Assembly (NCBI GenBank): GCA_963932145.1
Contig: OZ010572.1
Span: 82,164,108 to 82,228,107, forward strand
Origin: Acanthosepion lycidas
Taxonomy: Eukaryota; Mollusca; Cephalopoda; Sepiida; Sepiidae
Length of the DNA stretch: 64,000 bases
Direction of reading: 5' to 3'
Shown here one piece after another: positions 35,545 to 46,643 of the stretch (position 1 is its first letter; every line of letters begins with the position of its first letter). The notes beneath the pieces are model-generated. The model did not search any database and had not been told where the DNA came from. It worked only from the letters and a program-made list of their open reading frames with translations. A program made the position numbers and the translations under genes.

Positions 35545-35965
35545 CTACGGACAGTTGTCCTCATCTTTTTTGCCATATTCGCGAGGTTTCGGCCATTGTA
35601 CACTCCGGCCTTCTACAGTCAATTGGAATTTCTAACTAAACCCCTTATGTAGTCCCAAAGGGTAGATTCAATAATAGGGTAGTGGATAAAATCGTTGGTT
35701 GTATCAAGTAACTGACCCAAAGAGTTGTGAGTTCAATACCTGCTTACTCCAGTGGTGAACAAAAACTTGGAGAGCTGAGTTAAAGGGAGATAACTGAGAC
35801 ATCCGGAAGAGGCATGGCACATGGAACTAGAACAATCTACCCCTAATAAAGCGTTCAGTTCGAGATTCCTATCATCTTAAGAATGCCGGAGCGTACAACG
35901 GCCGAAACATTGGGAAAATGGCAAACAAGATGAGGACAACATTCCAAAGAATGTAAATAGTGTAA
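35545..35965 (+). repeat. SINE-3 fold-back copy
   Basis: Left end (35,551-35,610) is an inverted copy of the right end (35,885-35,935): GGCCGAAAC, TGGCAAA and GATGAGGACAAC blocks. Between them lies the tRNA-like segment (TAGTGGATAAAATCGTTGG; GAGTTCAATACCTG). It may be inserted into the PLE. Confidence 0.7.
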
Positions 35966-35984
35966 ATAATTACAATACCTCATC

Positions 35985-36460
35985 TCAGAAAGAATATATT
36001 GGACAAACGTCAAAACGTTTAAACAAAATACTATATGTGCATAAAAGGGACATTTAAACAAAAAACAAAACACATAAAATGCATTCATTGTTCAGCGTAA
36101 CGAAACTGATCACAATTTCGACAGAGGGAATGCTGCTCTGATTAAAAGATAAAAGAATCCACTACAATGAAAATGTCTCCAAACTGCCTTGATCGCTATT
36201 TCTGTCACGATAATTTTGTGTCCAGGCTCTTACAATATATCCCCATTCTTGGCAGATTTTCTGTTGTCACAATGTGGGATAATCAAGGACAAAGGTGATC
36301 GAGAGAAAAAGAAGTAAAATGTATAGACGAATTTGGCTAGACTGAAAATAATATTCTTTCAAAAATTTTGAAACTATCAGCTTCTCTCGTTTTGTGTACA
36401 TGCGTATTCGTGGCAAGAAAGCATAGTCCGATGAAGTCCCAACGGATGAAACTCGTCACA
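35985..36460 (+). pseudogene. PLE GIY-YIG fragment and 3' signature
   Basis: The frame reads EYIGQTSKRLNKILYVHKRD, a clear GIY-YIG second half, then a stop. Downstream pieces (NETDHNFDR, ENVSKLP) appear in shifted frames. At 36,428-36,453 CCGATGAAGTCCCAACGGAT plus GAAAC forms the hairpin seen at other PLE 3' ends. Degenerate. Confidence 0.6.
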
Positions 36461-36810
36461 AAACCTTTTTTTTTTTTTTCAGTTTGTCATATTATTTTCT
36501 CAATAATGTATCTTGATTTCTTATCCCCACCTCTCCTGATACGGGTAAATAGCAGGACAGATCGCGCCTTCTCTTAAATAGCTTTAGTTGGTAATCAGGC
36601 AAGAAAAACGCCCCGAATTCAAATCAAACTGAAGGGTTCAGCAAAGCGTGAATGAACTTCTTGTAGGAGTCATCGTCCAACTTGCAGCTAGGAGATGGAA
36701 AAACATGTTTACGTATGCCCGCGGTTATAGCATCTTTCGACATGTTGTTAAAAAAAGCATGACGGTGAGAGTGTACACTAGAGAGAGCGGGAAAATGGCC
36801 ACTTTAAACA
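36461..36810. other. unassigned sequence
   Basis: Poly-T run at 36,466; nothing else. Confidence 0.4.
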
Positions 36811-36814
36811 AGTC

Positions 36815-37890
36815 ACCGGATTACGACAGTCCCAACCACCGACGGTTCCTGGTTATGACGAAGTTTCCCTTAATCTTGTTTCGACTTATGCCGTTTTCCT
36901 CGTAGATACGATAAAAACGGTGCGACGGAAGTAAACGCAACGCGGTTTAAGAATTTTCTTCTTTGTGTGCCTTGTCCCCATACGATGTAAGCGATCATGT
37001 CTCCCCACAGTTTCCTATCCTATGTAGCGCTTAATAAATTTTGTCTTTATGTTAATTCTTCTAAACCCTGTTCAACAATCTATTTACTTTAACTTATCAA
37101 GTATATCATGAGCTGTTTTCCTATGTCCCTCTTGTTATCAATCAGTCCTGTGGGTATCAGATTTTCCAAGACCTCTTTTCTTATTATGTGCCACAGAAAT
37201 TTCAACTGCTGATGTTATGTATATGTTTCTTTTTATTCTATTTTCTCTAAATTGTTGCCGTTACTCACGTGTTCTGTTCAAGGTATCTCTTGAATCCGCC
37301 TCAAGAAACACATTTCTGTTGCTTCAAGTCTCTTCTTCATCATTTTCTAGCATTTACTGTCATATAAAAAGACAGATATAACGCAACAGTACAGTACTGT
37401 TTGTTGTTTTTGACAAAGTGTTTCTGTCTCATAATACCTTGCTTTGCTTTTAGAATGCATATTTGGCTATTGCAATACGTTTTCGGATTTCAGTATCAGA
37501 CTTTCCGTCTTCTGTCAGAACAATTCCAGGGAATACCGAGAAAGATCTTATTCTTTGTCATCTCATCTACCGAAAGTCAATAACATCACTTGCAATAAAT
37601 ATACAAACAGCTTAAAACAATTTCATTTCATTGTATTTACCATTTTCAGTTCATTTCATTAGATTTTATTATATTTATCTCCTCCGTGCGTTTTTCTAGT
37701 TCTAATTATGTTAACATATGTCATCGAAATATGATTACTACTTTACTCGTGCGTTAGCACAGCTGAATGATATCAGTACCTAATCATCGAGATTCTCAGG
37801 TACATTCCGACTTACACGGAAAATCGCGTTACGACGCATCGTAGGAATGGAACTCTGTCCTAAGTCGAGAAAACTCCTGTTTTTAAAGTG
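36815..37890. mobile_element. Tigger-like element, copy 1
   Basis: The left end has TACGACAGTCCCAACC and GTTTCGACTTATGCCG; the right end has TCGCGTTACGACGCATCGTA and CCTAAGTCGAGAAAACTCC. These TACGAC/GTCGTA-rich ends resemble Tigger-type (pogo) elements. The LINE fragment at 37,090-37,545 lies inside. No transposase seen. Confidence 0.55.
37090..37545 (-). pseudogene. LINE fragment (family L-A) nested in Tigger-like element
   Basis: Minus-strand traces LTEDGKSDTEIRKRIAIAKY, then scattered RLEATEM-like residues and an IRKEVLEN block, follow the order at 0.6-1.2 kb. Many stops and frameshifts. Confidence 0.55.
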
Positions 37891-38080
37891 GAGACCAAGC
37901 TTAACACCGAGTGGCTAGTGTCTGTCATCCTCTAACGCAATCTTTATAACAATTTCGAAGATTATTTCATTTTTATTTTTGTTATACGACTATAAATGAT
38001 GCCAAAATTCTGTTGTAGATGTAATATTTGTACTTAAAATATGTGTGTGTGTGTGTTCGCGGTTATCAGTAAAAATAATA

Positions 38081-38161
<81 letters not shown>

Positions 38162-38552
38162 ATATATATTGCTGTGGATTCCGGGATGAAATCCGGTACC
38201 AATAAATAACAAACGGCAGGAATGAATATAGGAAAATAATGTATTAACGTAATAATACAAACTGGTAATGCAGGTTAGTAGTTCCAGGAATACAGGTTAG
38301 TAGCAAAATATCTATACAGTCTTTGGTATTGAAGTATCGCTGTATGACTTCCGACTGAGTCTACGTGCTCGCTCACTGTGACTTTTGCTGGCTACGTTCG
38401 TTCTGTCTGTCTGTTACCTTACTCTCACTCTTCCAGTTACCTACAACCTTTCCCTCACCCACTCTTCCGATCTTGCTCTGTCGTGTCTTCACGTAGCAGT
38501 AGTATATGTATATACTGGGTGAGTCCATTTGTGTAAAAATGGGAGGACCCCT

Positions 38553-38592
<40 letters not shown>

Positions 38593-38635
38593 CGTTCAAA
38601 AATTCGCACACAGGTACTAAACGCACATTGTATAT
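37891..38635. other. unassigned sequence with TA tracts
   Basis: TA tracts at about 38,079-38,160 and 38,556-38,592; the rest unrecognised. Confidence 0.5.
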
Positions 38636-38637
38636 GT

Positions 38638-39310
38638 TCCTCAGTTACGACAGTCCCGACCTACGACGATCTCCATTAATTTTGTTTCGACTTATGACGT
38701 TTGCCTTATACATACGCAATACATTATATTTTTTATTATATGTATGTTATCCATGTGTTTCTAATCCTAATTATGTTTACATATATCATTGAAATACGAT
38801 TATTACTTACTTCATTTAGGATTTCATTTATTCTTATACATAGTATTATTTATATATAATATTATTTATTTTATATAGAGTATTATTTATATATAATATT
38901 ATTTATTTTATATAGAATATTATTTATATATAATATTATTTATTTTATATAGAGTATTATTTATATATATAGTTCTATTCACATATAGTGTTATTTATAT
39001 GTATAGAATTATTTATATATAGTATTATTTATATATGTATAGTATTGTTTGTACGTAGTTTTATTTATATATAGTAATATTTATTTTATATATAGTATTA
39101 CTTATATATATATATATATTTAAATATTATACTATTTTATAGATTGTATGTATATTTAAATGAACGGTTATTATGTGATTATTACTTTACTAGTCCATTA
39201 GCACAAATGAGTGAGGTAAGTACCTATTTACAGAAGATCGCGCGTACATTCCAACTTACACGGGAAATCGCGTTACGACACATCGTAAAAACGGAACTCT
39301 GTTGTATATC
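38638..39310. mobile_element. Tigger-like element, copy 2
   Basis: It begins CAGTTACGACAGTCCCGACC and GTTTCGACTTATGACG, and ends TCGCGTTACGACACATCGTA then AACGGAACTC, as in copy 1. Internal sequence (TTACATATATCATTGAAATA and ACTTTACTAGTCCATTAGCA) also matches copy 1 near 37,710-37,760. The middle is filled by an AT minisatellite (about 38,830-39,120). Confidence 0.55.
38830..39120. repeat. AT-rich minisatellite (TATAGTATTATTTATA unit)
   Basis: Repeats of an approximately 18-36-bp AT unit. A similar block is at 40,310-40,560. Confidence 0.75.
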
Positions 39311-39345
39311 AAGGATATTTTGTATATATACAAAGGCAGAGATGA

Positions 39346-39422
<77 letters not shown>

Positions 39423-39702
39423 AGTGTCTGTGTGTGTGTACAGAGAAAGGGAGTTATATTGATTGGTACCGACAGATAAATGATTAAACCACGTAAAAGC
39501 TCGTGGAAAGGTCATGGAAGTACAGAATCGAAATAACTGAGAGAAAAAAATCTGAAGGCAGAAATGGTTGTAAAACGATAAGGGTTAAGGACATAGTTTG
39601 GAGAGAAAGATCAAATACCAAAGAAGCTGGAAAGAAAGAAGCATTTAAGAGAGACGGAGGACGAATAAAAATAATAAAGAAAGAGAATGAATAACGTAGA
39701 AA

Positions 39703-39782
<80 letters not shown>

Positions 39783-40300
39783 AAACATATTGAAGAAAGA
39801 CTGACATAAAGCGAGAGAGGATATTTTAAAAATTCAACGCATAAATGTAAAGATCTTTGTTTAGGAAAGGCAAGAACAAAAGGCAATGTCAATAGAAGCG
39901 TGGGGACTTAACGCGAAAAGGTATGGTGGGTTCCATCGATGAATCAATAAAGGGTTTGAAAAGGAGAAACAATAAAAGAAAAACGACCTTAAGAGGTGGT
40001 AAAGATATGCAAAATAACGCAGGGCTTACTTCTTTCTTTTTTTCATTTGTTGCCAATGCAAGTGAAGTACATCTCAATTGCACAGAAAGATTTCTCAGAG
40101 AACTTTCAGAACCTTTCAAGACAGCCAATAGAACGTGATTGCCGTAATGTTTAGCATTTCATTGTTATGGTTCCTTAATATAAAGAAACACGCCCTCTAT
40201 TCTCATACATAAGGGCTTTCGTTGTAAGTCCAACCCCCACCCCAAGACACATGCACATAGACAAACACACAAACATGTATGAATATCAAACACTTAATAT
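39311..40300. other. TA tracts and unassigned sequence
   Basis: TA runs at about 39,349-39,417 and 39,704-39,766 (the second ending in GT). A 71-codon + frame at 39,923 has no known motif. Confidence 0.45.
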
Positions 40301-40692
40301 ATGTAAAATATAATATAGTATTTTATTTATATATAGTATTATTTTTATATATAGTATTATTTATATATCGTATTATTTATTTTATATATAGTATTATTTA
40401 TATATATATATCATTATTTATTTTATATATAGTATTATTAATATATAGTATTATTTTTATATATAGTATTTTTTATATATAATATTATTTATTTTATATA
40501 TAGCATTACTTTATATAACGTATTATTATAAATATTGTATATATATTTATATATAATATATTAAATTATATTATATATATATAGTATATATAAATATTCA
40601 TATATAGTATAATATATATATATATAATATTTATTACATATAGTTATATATAGTAATTTATATATGTATATGTATATTTTTGCATATATATT

Positions 40693-40758
<66 letters not shown>

Positions 40759-40760
40759 TT
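40301..40760. repeat. AT minisatellite and (TA)n
   Basis: TATAGTATTATTTATATA-type repeats to about 40,560, then mixed TA and a pure TA tract at 40,690-40,753. The 67-codon frame is a repeat translation. Confidence 0.75.
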
Positions 40761-40809
40761 ACTTATATATAGTATTAATTTTTATTTACAGTATTATTTA
40801 CATGTAGTA

Positions 40810-40910
40810 TTAGGTTGGTGCAAAAATAATGACGTAATAATGTCGTTTTTTGACGTTAAAAATACGTCAAAAAGTGACATTATTACGTTATTATTTTTGC
40901 ACCAACCTAA
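40810..40910. mobile_element. mariner MITE 8, subfamily A, 101 bp
   Basis: Complete ends and TA flanks. Two small arm mismatches (AAAGTGACATT and TTACGTTATTA). Confidence 0.9.
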
Positions 40911-41032
40911 TATTATTCATATATTGTATTATTTTGATATGGTCTTTTAAGTGTTTCCTATTCATTAATTAATAATTTTGCGCTGTCTGAGACATAGATT
41001 TTCTCCTTGGAAATTCCATGCAGTTTACCATT

Positions 41033-41067
<35 letters not shown>

Positions 41068-41129
41068 ATATATGTGCGGTACTTATTGGAAACTGCTCAA
41101 TATCAGTAAAAATGCTAACATATTTAGTA

Positions 41130-41431
41130 GGATTGGTGTGAGTTTGTGACCTTGTGTTTCACACTATTCACGATCGTCGGACAAAATGATTAATTGCTAA
41201 ATTTTGTATTTATATATGGTTGCCTATATCGTTTTTTACGGTAGTGAATGTATGTAGAGTTGCGTACGTATGAGTAGCGTTTTGACGACAATTTTTCCTC
41301 CCACTATCATAAAAACGCGGATAAACGCAAACATATAAAAATCTAAAATTCCAAAATTAATCAGTTTGCCTGACGATCGCAAAAAGCGTGAAATCCAGGG
41401 ACACAAACCCACACCAATCAGGCCACAAGTG

Positions 41432-41499
<68 letters not shown>

Positions 41500-41515
41500 C
41501 ACTTATGGCCTGACG
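41130..41515. repeat. fold-back with (TA)n centre
   Basis: Bases 41,130-41,205 recur inverted at about 41,350-41,413 (GATTGGTGTGAGTTTGTG; CGATCGTC). Independently, CAGGCCACAAGTGCTA (41,419) and TAGCACTTATGGCCTG (41,497) flank a 66-base TA tract as a one-mismatch palindrome. Confidence 0.75.
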
Positions 41516-41572
41516 ATTACAATTAGCATGTAACAGACTGTCGTCTCTAAGTGTTGACTTCTATGTTCACTG

Positions 41573-41611
<39 letters not shown>

Positions 41612-42300
41612 CCTAAATATTTCTTGTTGGGTTTATCGGCGTGTCTTTGTCAATGCATATGTGTGTATGTACGTGTCTTTGTCGCGGTGTCCGTATGTAT
41701 GGTCAATTGTGTGCACCTTTCATTGTATATATATGTTTTGTTTTGTTTTGGTTTTTAGGGTCATAGAGATATTTATTGTTTTGTTCGTGTTTTTGCGTAT
41801 TTATATATCTAAATACGTCTGCGTGTTTGTGTATTATAATCTGATTATGTATATAATGTATTTTGTAAGATTTTATCCTCCCCTGCCCGGTTCTTGCTTC
41901 TGTTGTCATGAAGTTCAGAGCAGCATTGGATCTTAACGTTTATTCTAACTTAATTTCAATAAAAACAAAACAAACAGATAAACATAAGCATTTTTCCATC
42001 GGTTTCTTCTTTAAATAAATTTATATTTTTCAACTTAATATAGTTTAAATTTAAAATTTAAAATTGGCAATTTTTAATTTTTAATTTTATAGTATAATTT
42101 AATATTTATTAGAATGAATTCTACTTTAGTCTAACCCCAACATTAAAGCATTAAATAATTCTTGTAAAGTCCGTTGTCAAGTTTTTTGAATTCTCATATA
42201 CTTGTTTTTTGATTGGTCATTCCAGCTTATGTAACTGCGTTTCCCCTTGCAAGGGGTGTTTGACCGATTTGAACTTTTTAAAACGCTTCTTTATTCTACA
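41516..42300. other. unassigned sequence with (TA)n
   Basis: TA tract at 41,575-41,607. A 91-codon + frame at 41,661 shows no motif. Confidence 0.4.
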
Positions 42301-42309
42301 TTCAACACT

Positions 42310-42364
42310 ATCACTTGATAAGACACCAGAAGTGCTGAAACAAAATGGCTATTTTTGTAGTGAT
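42310..42364 (+). ncRNA. diverged hammerhead ribozyme
   Basis: Stem I is ATCAC/GTGAT. Core reads TTGATAA, stem II is weak (3 bp plus a wobble), then GAAA. Stem III is strong: ACAAAA with TTTTGT (6 bp), ending GTA directly before GTGAT. Relative to CTGANGA, positions 3 and 8 are both changed (C to T, G to A), which would swap the C3-G8 pair for U3-A8. A TA tract begins 15 bases downstream. Confidence 0.5.
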
Positions 42365-42375
42365 TTTATAGCATG

Positions 42376-42378
<3 letters not shown>

Positions 42379-42473
<95 letters not shown>

Positions 42474-42475
42474 AC
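42379..42475. repeat. (TA)n(GT)n
   Basis: Compound microsatellite; frames are repeat translations. Confidence 0.97.
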
Positions 42476-42481
42476 GCGCGT

Positions 42482-42600
42482 GTGTTTGTTATTTTTTTAT
42501 AGATATAATTAATTTAAGTAAAAGCACTGCTTTTTAATTAAACAGTATTAATCAAACTCGCCGGTCTGAATGTTCAAGAAATTTCGTATGAGAAATGAAA
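42482..42600 (+). repeat. family A partial copy
   Basis: TTTTTATAGATATAA, TTTAAGTAAAAGCACTG and AACAGTATTAATCAAA match the left arm of the 46.2-46.6 kb fold-back. The tRNA-like centre is absent. Confidence 0.6.
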
Positions 42601-43335
42601 ATGAACATTTAAATGTAAACGAAATAAAGTATAAAAATAATTAAACTAAATATTAAGTTTAAAATGAAATAAAGGGTTACTTTTAAAACGTTTTTTATCA
42701 AAATATAACAAACAAAAAAAAAAAACAATAATGAAACTTAAAAAATTAAAAAAAATCTAAATGAAAACAAATTATATTTTTAAAGGTTTATATAATTGCA
42801 AATCTGGACCTTCTAACAATGATGCAACATATGAAAAACCATACTTTAAAAAAAGAACATTTTGACACACCAAAAATTATTTTCAATTATTGTAAACTTT
42901 TTTGGTGGGATGATTTGTATTAAACTTTTCAATTTTCGCTTAGTAAATATAATTTTCACTTAATATCGTAATAACCTAACAATGTCGGTGTTGGAAAATG
43001 TTTTAAACATTTTTGAAACTTTATATATTAAAAAAAAGAAAAAAGCAAACAATTCTTGTAAAAATTCCTTGATTTTTTTCTTCAGACTCTAAAGTCCTTA
43101 ATATAGATTATTTATAAAAGCAATTAAAAGCTTAACTAATTAAATAATTAGATAGTTTTATTGAAGTTTGTATTTTACGATTTGGAGCAGCTTTTAGAAA
43201 AGTTGGTCGTAGTTAGGAAAGAAATCTTTAAAATCTTTAAAAAAATACTTTGGTCTTTCCTCTTAATAATGACATAAACATTTTAACAATAAAGCTTTCT
43301 TTTTATTAAGGTTGGGGCCTTTTTTCATCATGGTA
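42601..43335. other. unassigned AT-rich sequence
   Basis: Nothing recognised. Confidence 0.4.
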
Positions 43336-43339
43336 TGCT

Positions 43340-43600
43340 CATTTTTCACCGAATTATTGGAGGTACCTGAAGATCCCTCTTTCCGTTGTAACCTCCTGAT
43401 CCAGTTTTCCTCTGTATAGCTTTCTATTTTTTTTTAAACTGGTTCGCCATTCTCTTGATGGTTCTTGAATGGATTTTGAAGATGGAAGACAGAGTATAAA
43501 TGTTGGTAACGTTATTGAAGGACTAGATGGTCTTTATCTTGACACCATTGCTCAGTTCGGAAGACATAATTATTCTGAAACAAAACAATTTTAACCTGTT
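43340..43600 (-). pseudogene. mariner-type transposase N-terminal fragment
   Basis: The minus strand reads IFKIHSRTIKRMANQFKKK and then AIQRKTGSGGYNGKRDLQ across a stop. This is the helix-turn-helix plus GSGG linker of a Tc1/mariner-type transposase. No catalytic part follows. Confidence 0.5.
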
Positions 43601-43797
43601 TTATTTGTAGCTGAATGACTCAAAGGGTTTTTCAGTGATTCTTACGACAAATGGTATCATGATAGCTAAATGACTTATGTGGAAATCTTGAAAAAATAGA
43701 TCAAATAAATTTAGTGTTTTTTATGCGTTAAATATTTTGTTGGGTGGAAAATTATCCCACGCAGTTACACAATTTGGACAGTTTTGCTGTTAACATG

Positions 43798-43830
<33 letters not shown>

Positions 43831-43836
<6 letters not shown>

Positions 43837-43910
43837 TGGCGCAAAAATAATGTCGTTTTCTCACATAGTAACATATGTGAGAAAACGACATTATTTTTGC
43901 ACCAACCTAA
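43831..43910. mobile_element. mariner MITE 9, subfamily B, 80 bp
   Basis: Inserted at the edge of a TA tract (43,799-43,832). The first bases are TAAGGTTGGCGC instead of TTAGGTTGGTGC; the right end is intact. Confidence 0.88.
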
Positions 43911-43989
43911 TATATATTGAACAATAAAAAATATTAAAAAATTAAAAATATATTAGAAAATTAAAATCCTCAGCCACACTTTGTATTTA

Positions 43990-44650
43990 TTTTTATTTCA
44001 TTTAGGTTCCTTGACTAGTTTCGGCCAGCATAGCCATCACCAGGAGAGAAAAAAGTTTTCTGCTTGCTGGTAGCAATGAACTGTAGAAATGTCTTGCTGG
44101 AGAAAATGAACTTTTGTCTGTAGTTTTAATTTGTTTTTCTATTTTTTATTTTTTTAACATGAATTTTGGTAAGTCTTTGTCTTGATTCTTAGGGAGTAAG
44201 TGAGTTTGATGTGTGTAAGCGTGTATATTACTATGGACGTGTGTTATCACTTGGGTCATTAGGGTCTGAGTGAGTATGATGTGTGTAAGTGTGTATATTC
44301 GTGTGGGTGTGTGTATAAATGTGAGGCCTCAACACCCCAGTAAGCATGTCTATCTTGTGTGGATGAGAAATGTGGGTAGGTTTTTATTTGTTTTATTTTT
44401 AATATTTATTAATATTATCATATTGTTAAATACATCGTTAAGCCAGGCTGGATAGTGCGTTTTTAAACGTTGTGTCCATTTATTTTCATGAAACTCTAAA
44501 ATCTTTCTAATGTTTTCTGCTCTGAACTTTTCTATTCTCTCAATTATATAAGTAGGTATTGAGGTCCACATAAAACGGAGACAGTCTTCAGGCCATGTGT
44601 ACTGATTTTTGGTTCGACTATTTAAATATGCTGGGCAATGGTGCATTATG
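43990..44650 (-). pseudogene. PLE 3' region (probable)
   Basis: A 98-codon minus frame includes KFRAENIRKILEFHENKWTQ and RLKTHYPAWLND, resembling the last part of GIY-YIG PLE proteins. Downstream on the minus strand CCTGGTGATGGC ... GGCCGAAACTAG (44,043-44,018) is the recurring 3' hairpin signature. No GIY-YIG core is visible. Confidence 0.45.
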
Positions 44651-44699
44651 GGTATGAGTATTAGTTTTATATATAAGTAGATAAAATGTTATCTGCTCT

Positions 44700-44945
44700 G
44701 GACCCATATATATATATAGCGAGACTCTTCGAAAGCCGAATTGAGTCACTGTCGGTTACTGGGCATGTTTCCTAAAATAAATACGCCAAAAATCCACCTT
44801 CATCCCAACCGTGCGTCGACAGCTTAGTGTAGAATATCCACCTGATACCAATTCAGTCGGGTTTCGATCCTCGCTAGAGGCAACCGGATGTCTAGCCGCA
44901 CTGATGAGCTGTGATACAGCGAAACAGTCTGTCTGTGGATGACAT
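44700..44945 (+). repeat. repeat unit carrying a B box and a hammerhead
   Basis: About 245 bases end exactly at a TA tract. A B-box-like GGGTTTCGATCC is at 44,859-44,870, just before the ribozyme, so a pol III-type or retrozyme-like element is possible. A decayed relative is at 20.96-21.09 kb. Confidence 0.5.
44888..44945 (+). ncRNA. type I hammerhead ribozyme
   Basis: Stem I has two helices, CCGCA/TGTGG (one G-U) and ATGTC/GACAT, separated by an internal loop (TAG opposite AT). The core CTGATGA (44,901-44,907) leads to stem II GCTGT/ACAGC with loop GAT, then GAAAC. Stem III is minimal: A15.1-U16.1 and C15.2-G16.2 around AGTCT. The cleavage triplet is GTC (44,931-44,933), after which stem I closes. 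All invariant core bases are present. The internal loop in stem I is where natural type I hammerheads make contacts that speed cleavage. A short stem III is usual in retroelement-borne forms. Confidence 0.85.
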
Positions 44946-44970
44946 TATATATATATATATATACACGTAC

Positions 44971-45018
<48 letters not shown>

Positions 45019-45020
45019 TG
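44946..45020. repeat. (TA)n compound
   Basis: TA tracts joined by ACACGTACA and GTATA. Confidence 0.95.
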
Positions 45021-45418
45021 TTAAAGAAAGCAATTTCTGAACATAACTTGATGGGATCTGTGCTTGACGAAGTAAAGATTAATTTTGCAAAGTATGAACA
45101 GCATCTTATAGAATAACGGTGATGAACTGATGCCTACATATAGGTATAAAATATAATTACCTTAATAAAACCTTATAACGGGAGTAGTACTACAACCACC
45201 TTTTTAATTTAGATGTATAATTTTGAGATTTCCCTAACCTGAAGTTTAAGTAGTAAGAAGCCCCTAGTGGTGATGAGTTAAAAGCCGTTATCTATTTTAG
45301 AAAGATATTTTGTTATAATAACATTCTTTCCAGATTCATTTGAGTGGGTCTTTTTTTAATATGAAGCTTTTTAAACCCTCTATCTCTCTGTCTATCTCAG
45401 TTTATCCACATCTATCTG

Positions 45419-45472
<54 letters not shown>

Positions 45473-46190
45473 CCAGCTTCTTCATATCTATCTATCTGTC
45501 TATCTATCTGTGGGTGGGATCAGCTAAAAGTTGTAAGAGAAATTTACTCTATCACCTATAATGATTGCCACAAAGTATTGTCAGTATATAGAAGAATGCT
45601 CTCAGGATTCAAATCAAAGATTACATAAAGACTAAAGAGATTTCCCAAGCAACAACACCCTCATTGCATTAGTTACTCCCTGTAACGATTTTGACCATAA
45701 TTTCCACTTAAACAATGATACTTTAATAGTAAAAAAGATGGTAATTTACTAAGGCGTAAGTGAATAGAAAATGCTTTAATTGCTAGATGATACACGGTAA
45801 TTTTATTGCCCATTTTCTTACAGCGTTTCACCTTTCTTGGTAAATGTTCTTTTATCCCATTGTGCGATACATAGTAATAAAAGTGATCAAAACGGAAACA
45901 AAAGAATAAGGAAACTGAATGAGATCAGCTAGACTGTATCTCAAGACACGTTGGAAAAAAAAAATTAAATTTCAGCGTTCCAACAGTTTCATCGATTTCC
46001 CTGTGCATAATTTTAACTGCCGCTTGCATTTTATATCTATCCTCCATCTCTTGCACGTATATAATTCCATCAACAAAAACATCACTTTACTCTAAGGAAT
46101 TCCTTCTATTGGACGAAACGCGAAACACTTTTGCACTTTATCGTTCATTCGCCTCAAACTTTTTAATATACAGTAATGCGATTATCATAT
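45021..46190. other. unassigned sequence with (TATC)n
   Basis: TATC repeats at about 45,417-45,512; elsewhere nothing recognised. Confidence 0.45.
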
Positions 46191-46194
46191 TCTC

Positions 46195-46270
<76 letters not shown>

Positions 46271-46598
46271 TTTTTATAGATATAAATATTTAAGTAAATG
46301 CTCTGTTTATAATAAACAGTATTAAACAACATTTACTGGCCTGAATGCCGGAGAAATGTTCACAGAAAATATTCGTTCTCCGACAGGATTCGACCCTGTA
46401 TTCTATACGGAACTGTCATTTAGCAGGTTCGAATCCTGTCGGAGGACGAATATTTTCGGTGAAGATTTCTCGGACATTCAGGCCGTTAAATGTTGTTTAA
46501 TAGTGATTATTATAAACAGAGCATTTACTTAAATATTTGTATCTCTAAAAAGAATGTACAAACATAAAATGTCTTAAAATGATTGTCGGACTTTGTCC

Positions 46599-46610
<12 letters not shown>
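46195..46610. repeat. fold-back family A with tRNA-like centre
   Basis: Left arm (about 46,268-46,396) and right arm (about 46,423-46,560) are inverted copies: AAGTAAATGCTCTGTTTATA, GGCCTGAATG, ATATTCGTTCTCCGACAGG and their complements. The centre holds a tRNA-like half with B box TTCGAATCCTGTC, as at 1-81. A TA tract precedes it and the matching tail (GACTTTGTCCATTTC) follows. Confidence 0.85.

Positions 46611-46640
<30 letters not shown>
46603..46640. repeat. (TA)n
   Basis: Short TA tract between family A and SINE-3. Confidence 0.95.
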
Positions 46641-46641
<1 letters not shown>

Positions 46642-46643
<2 letters not shown>

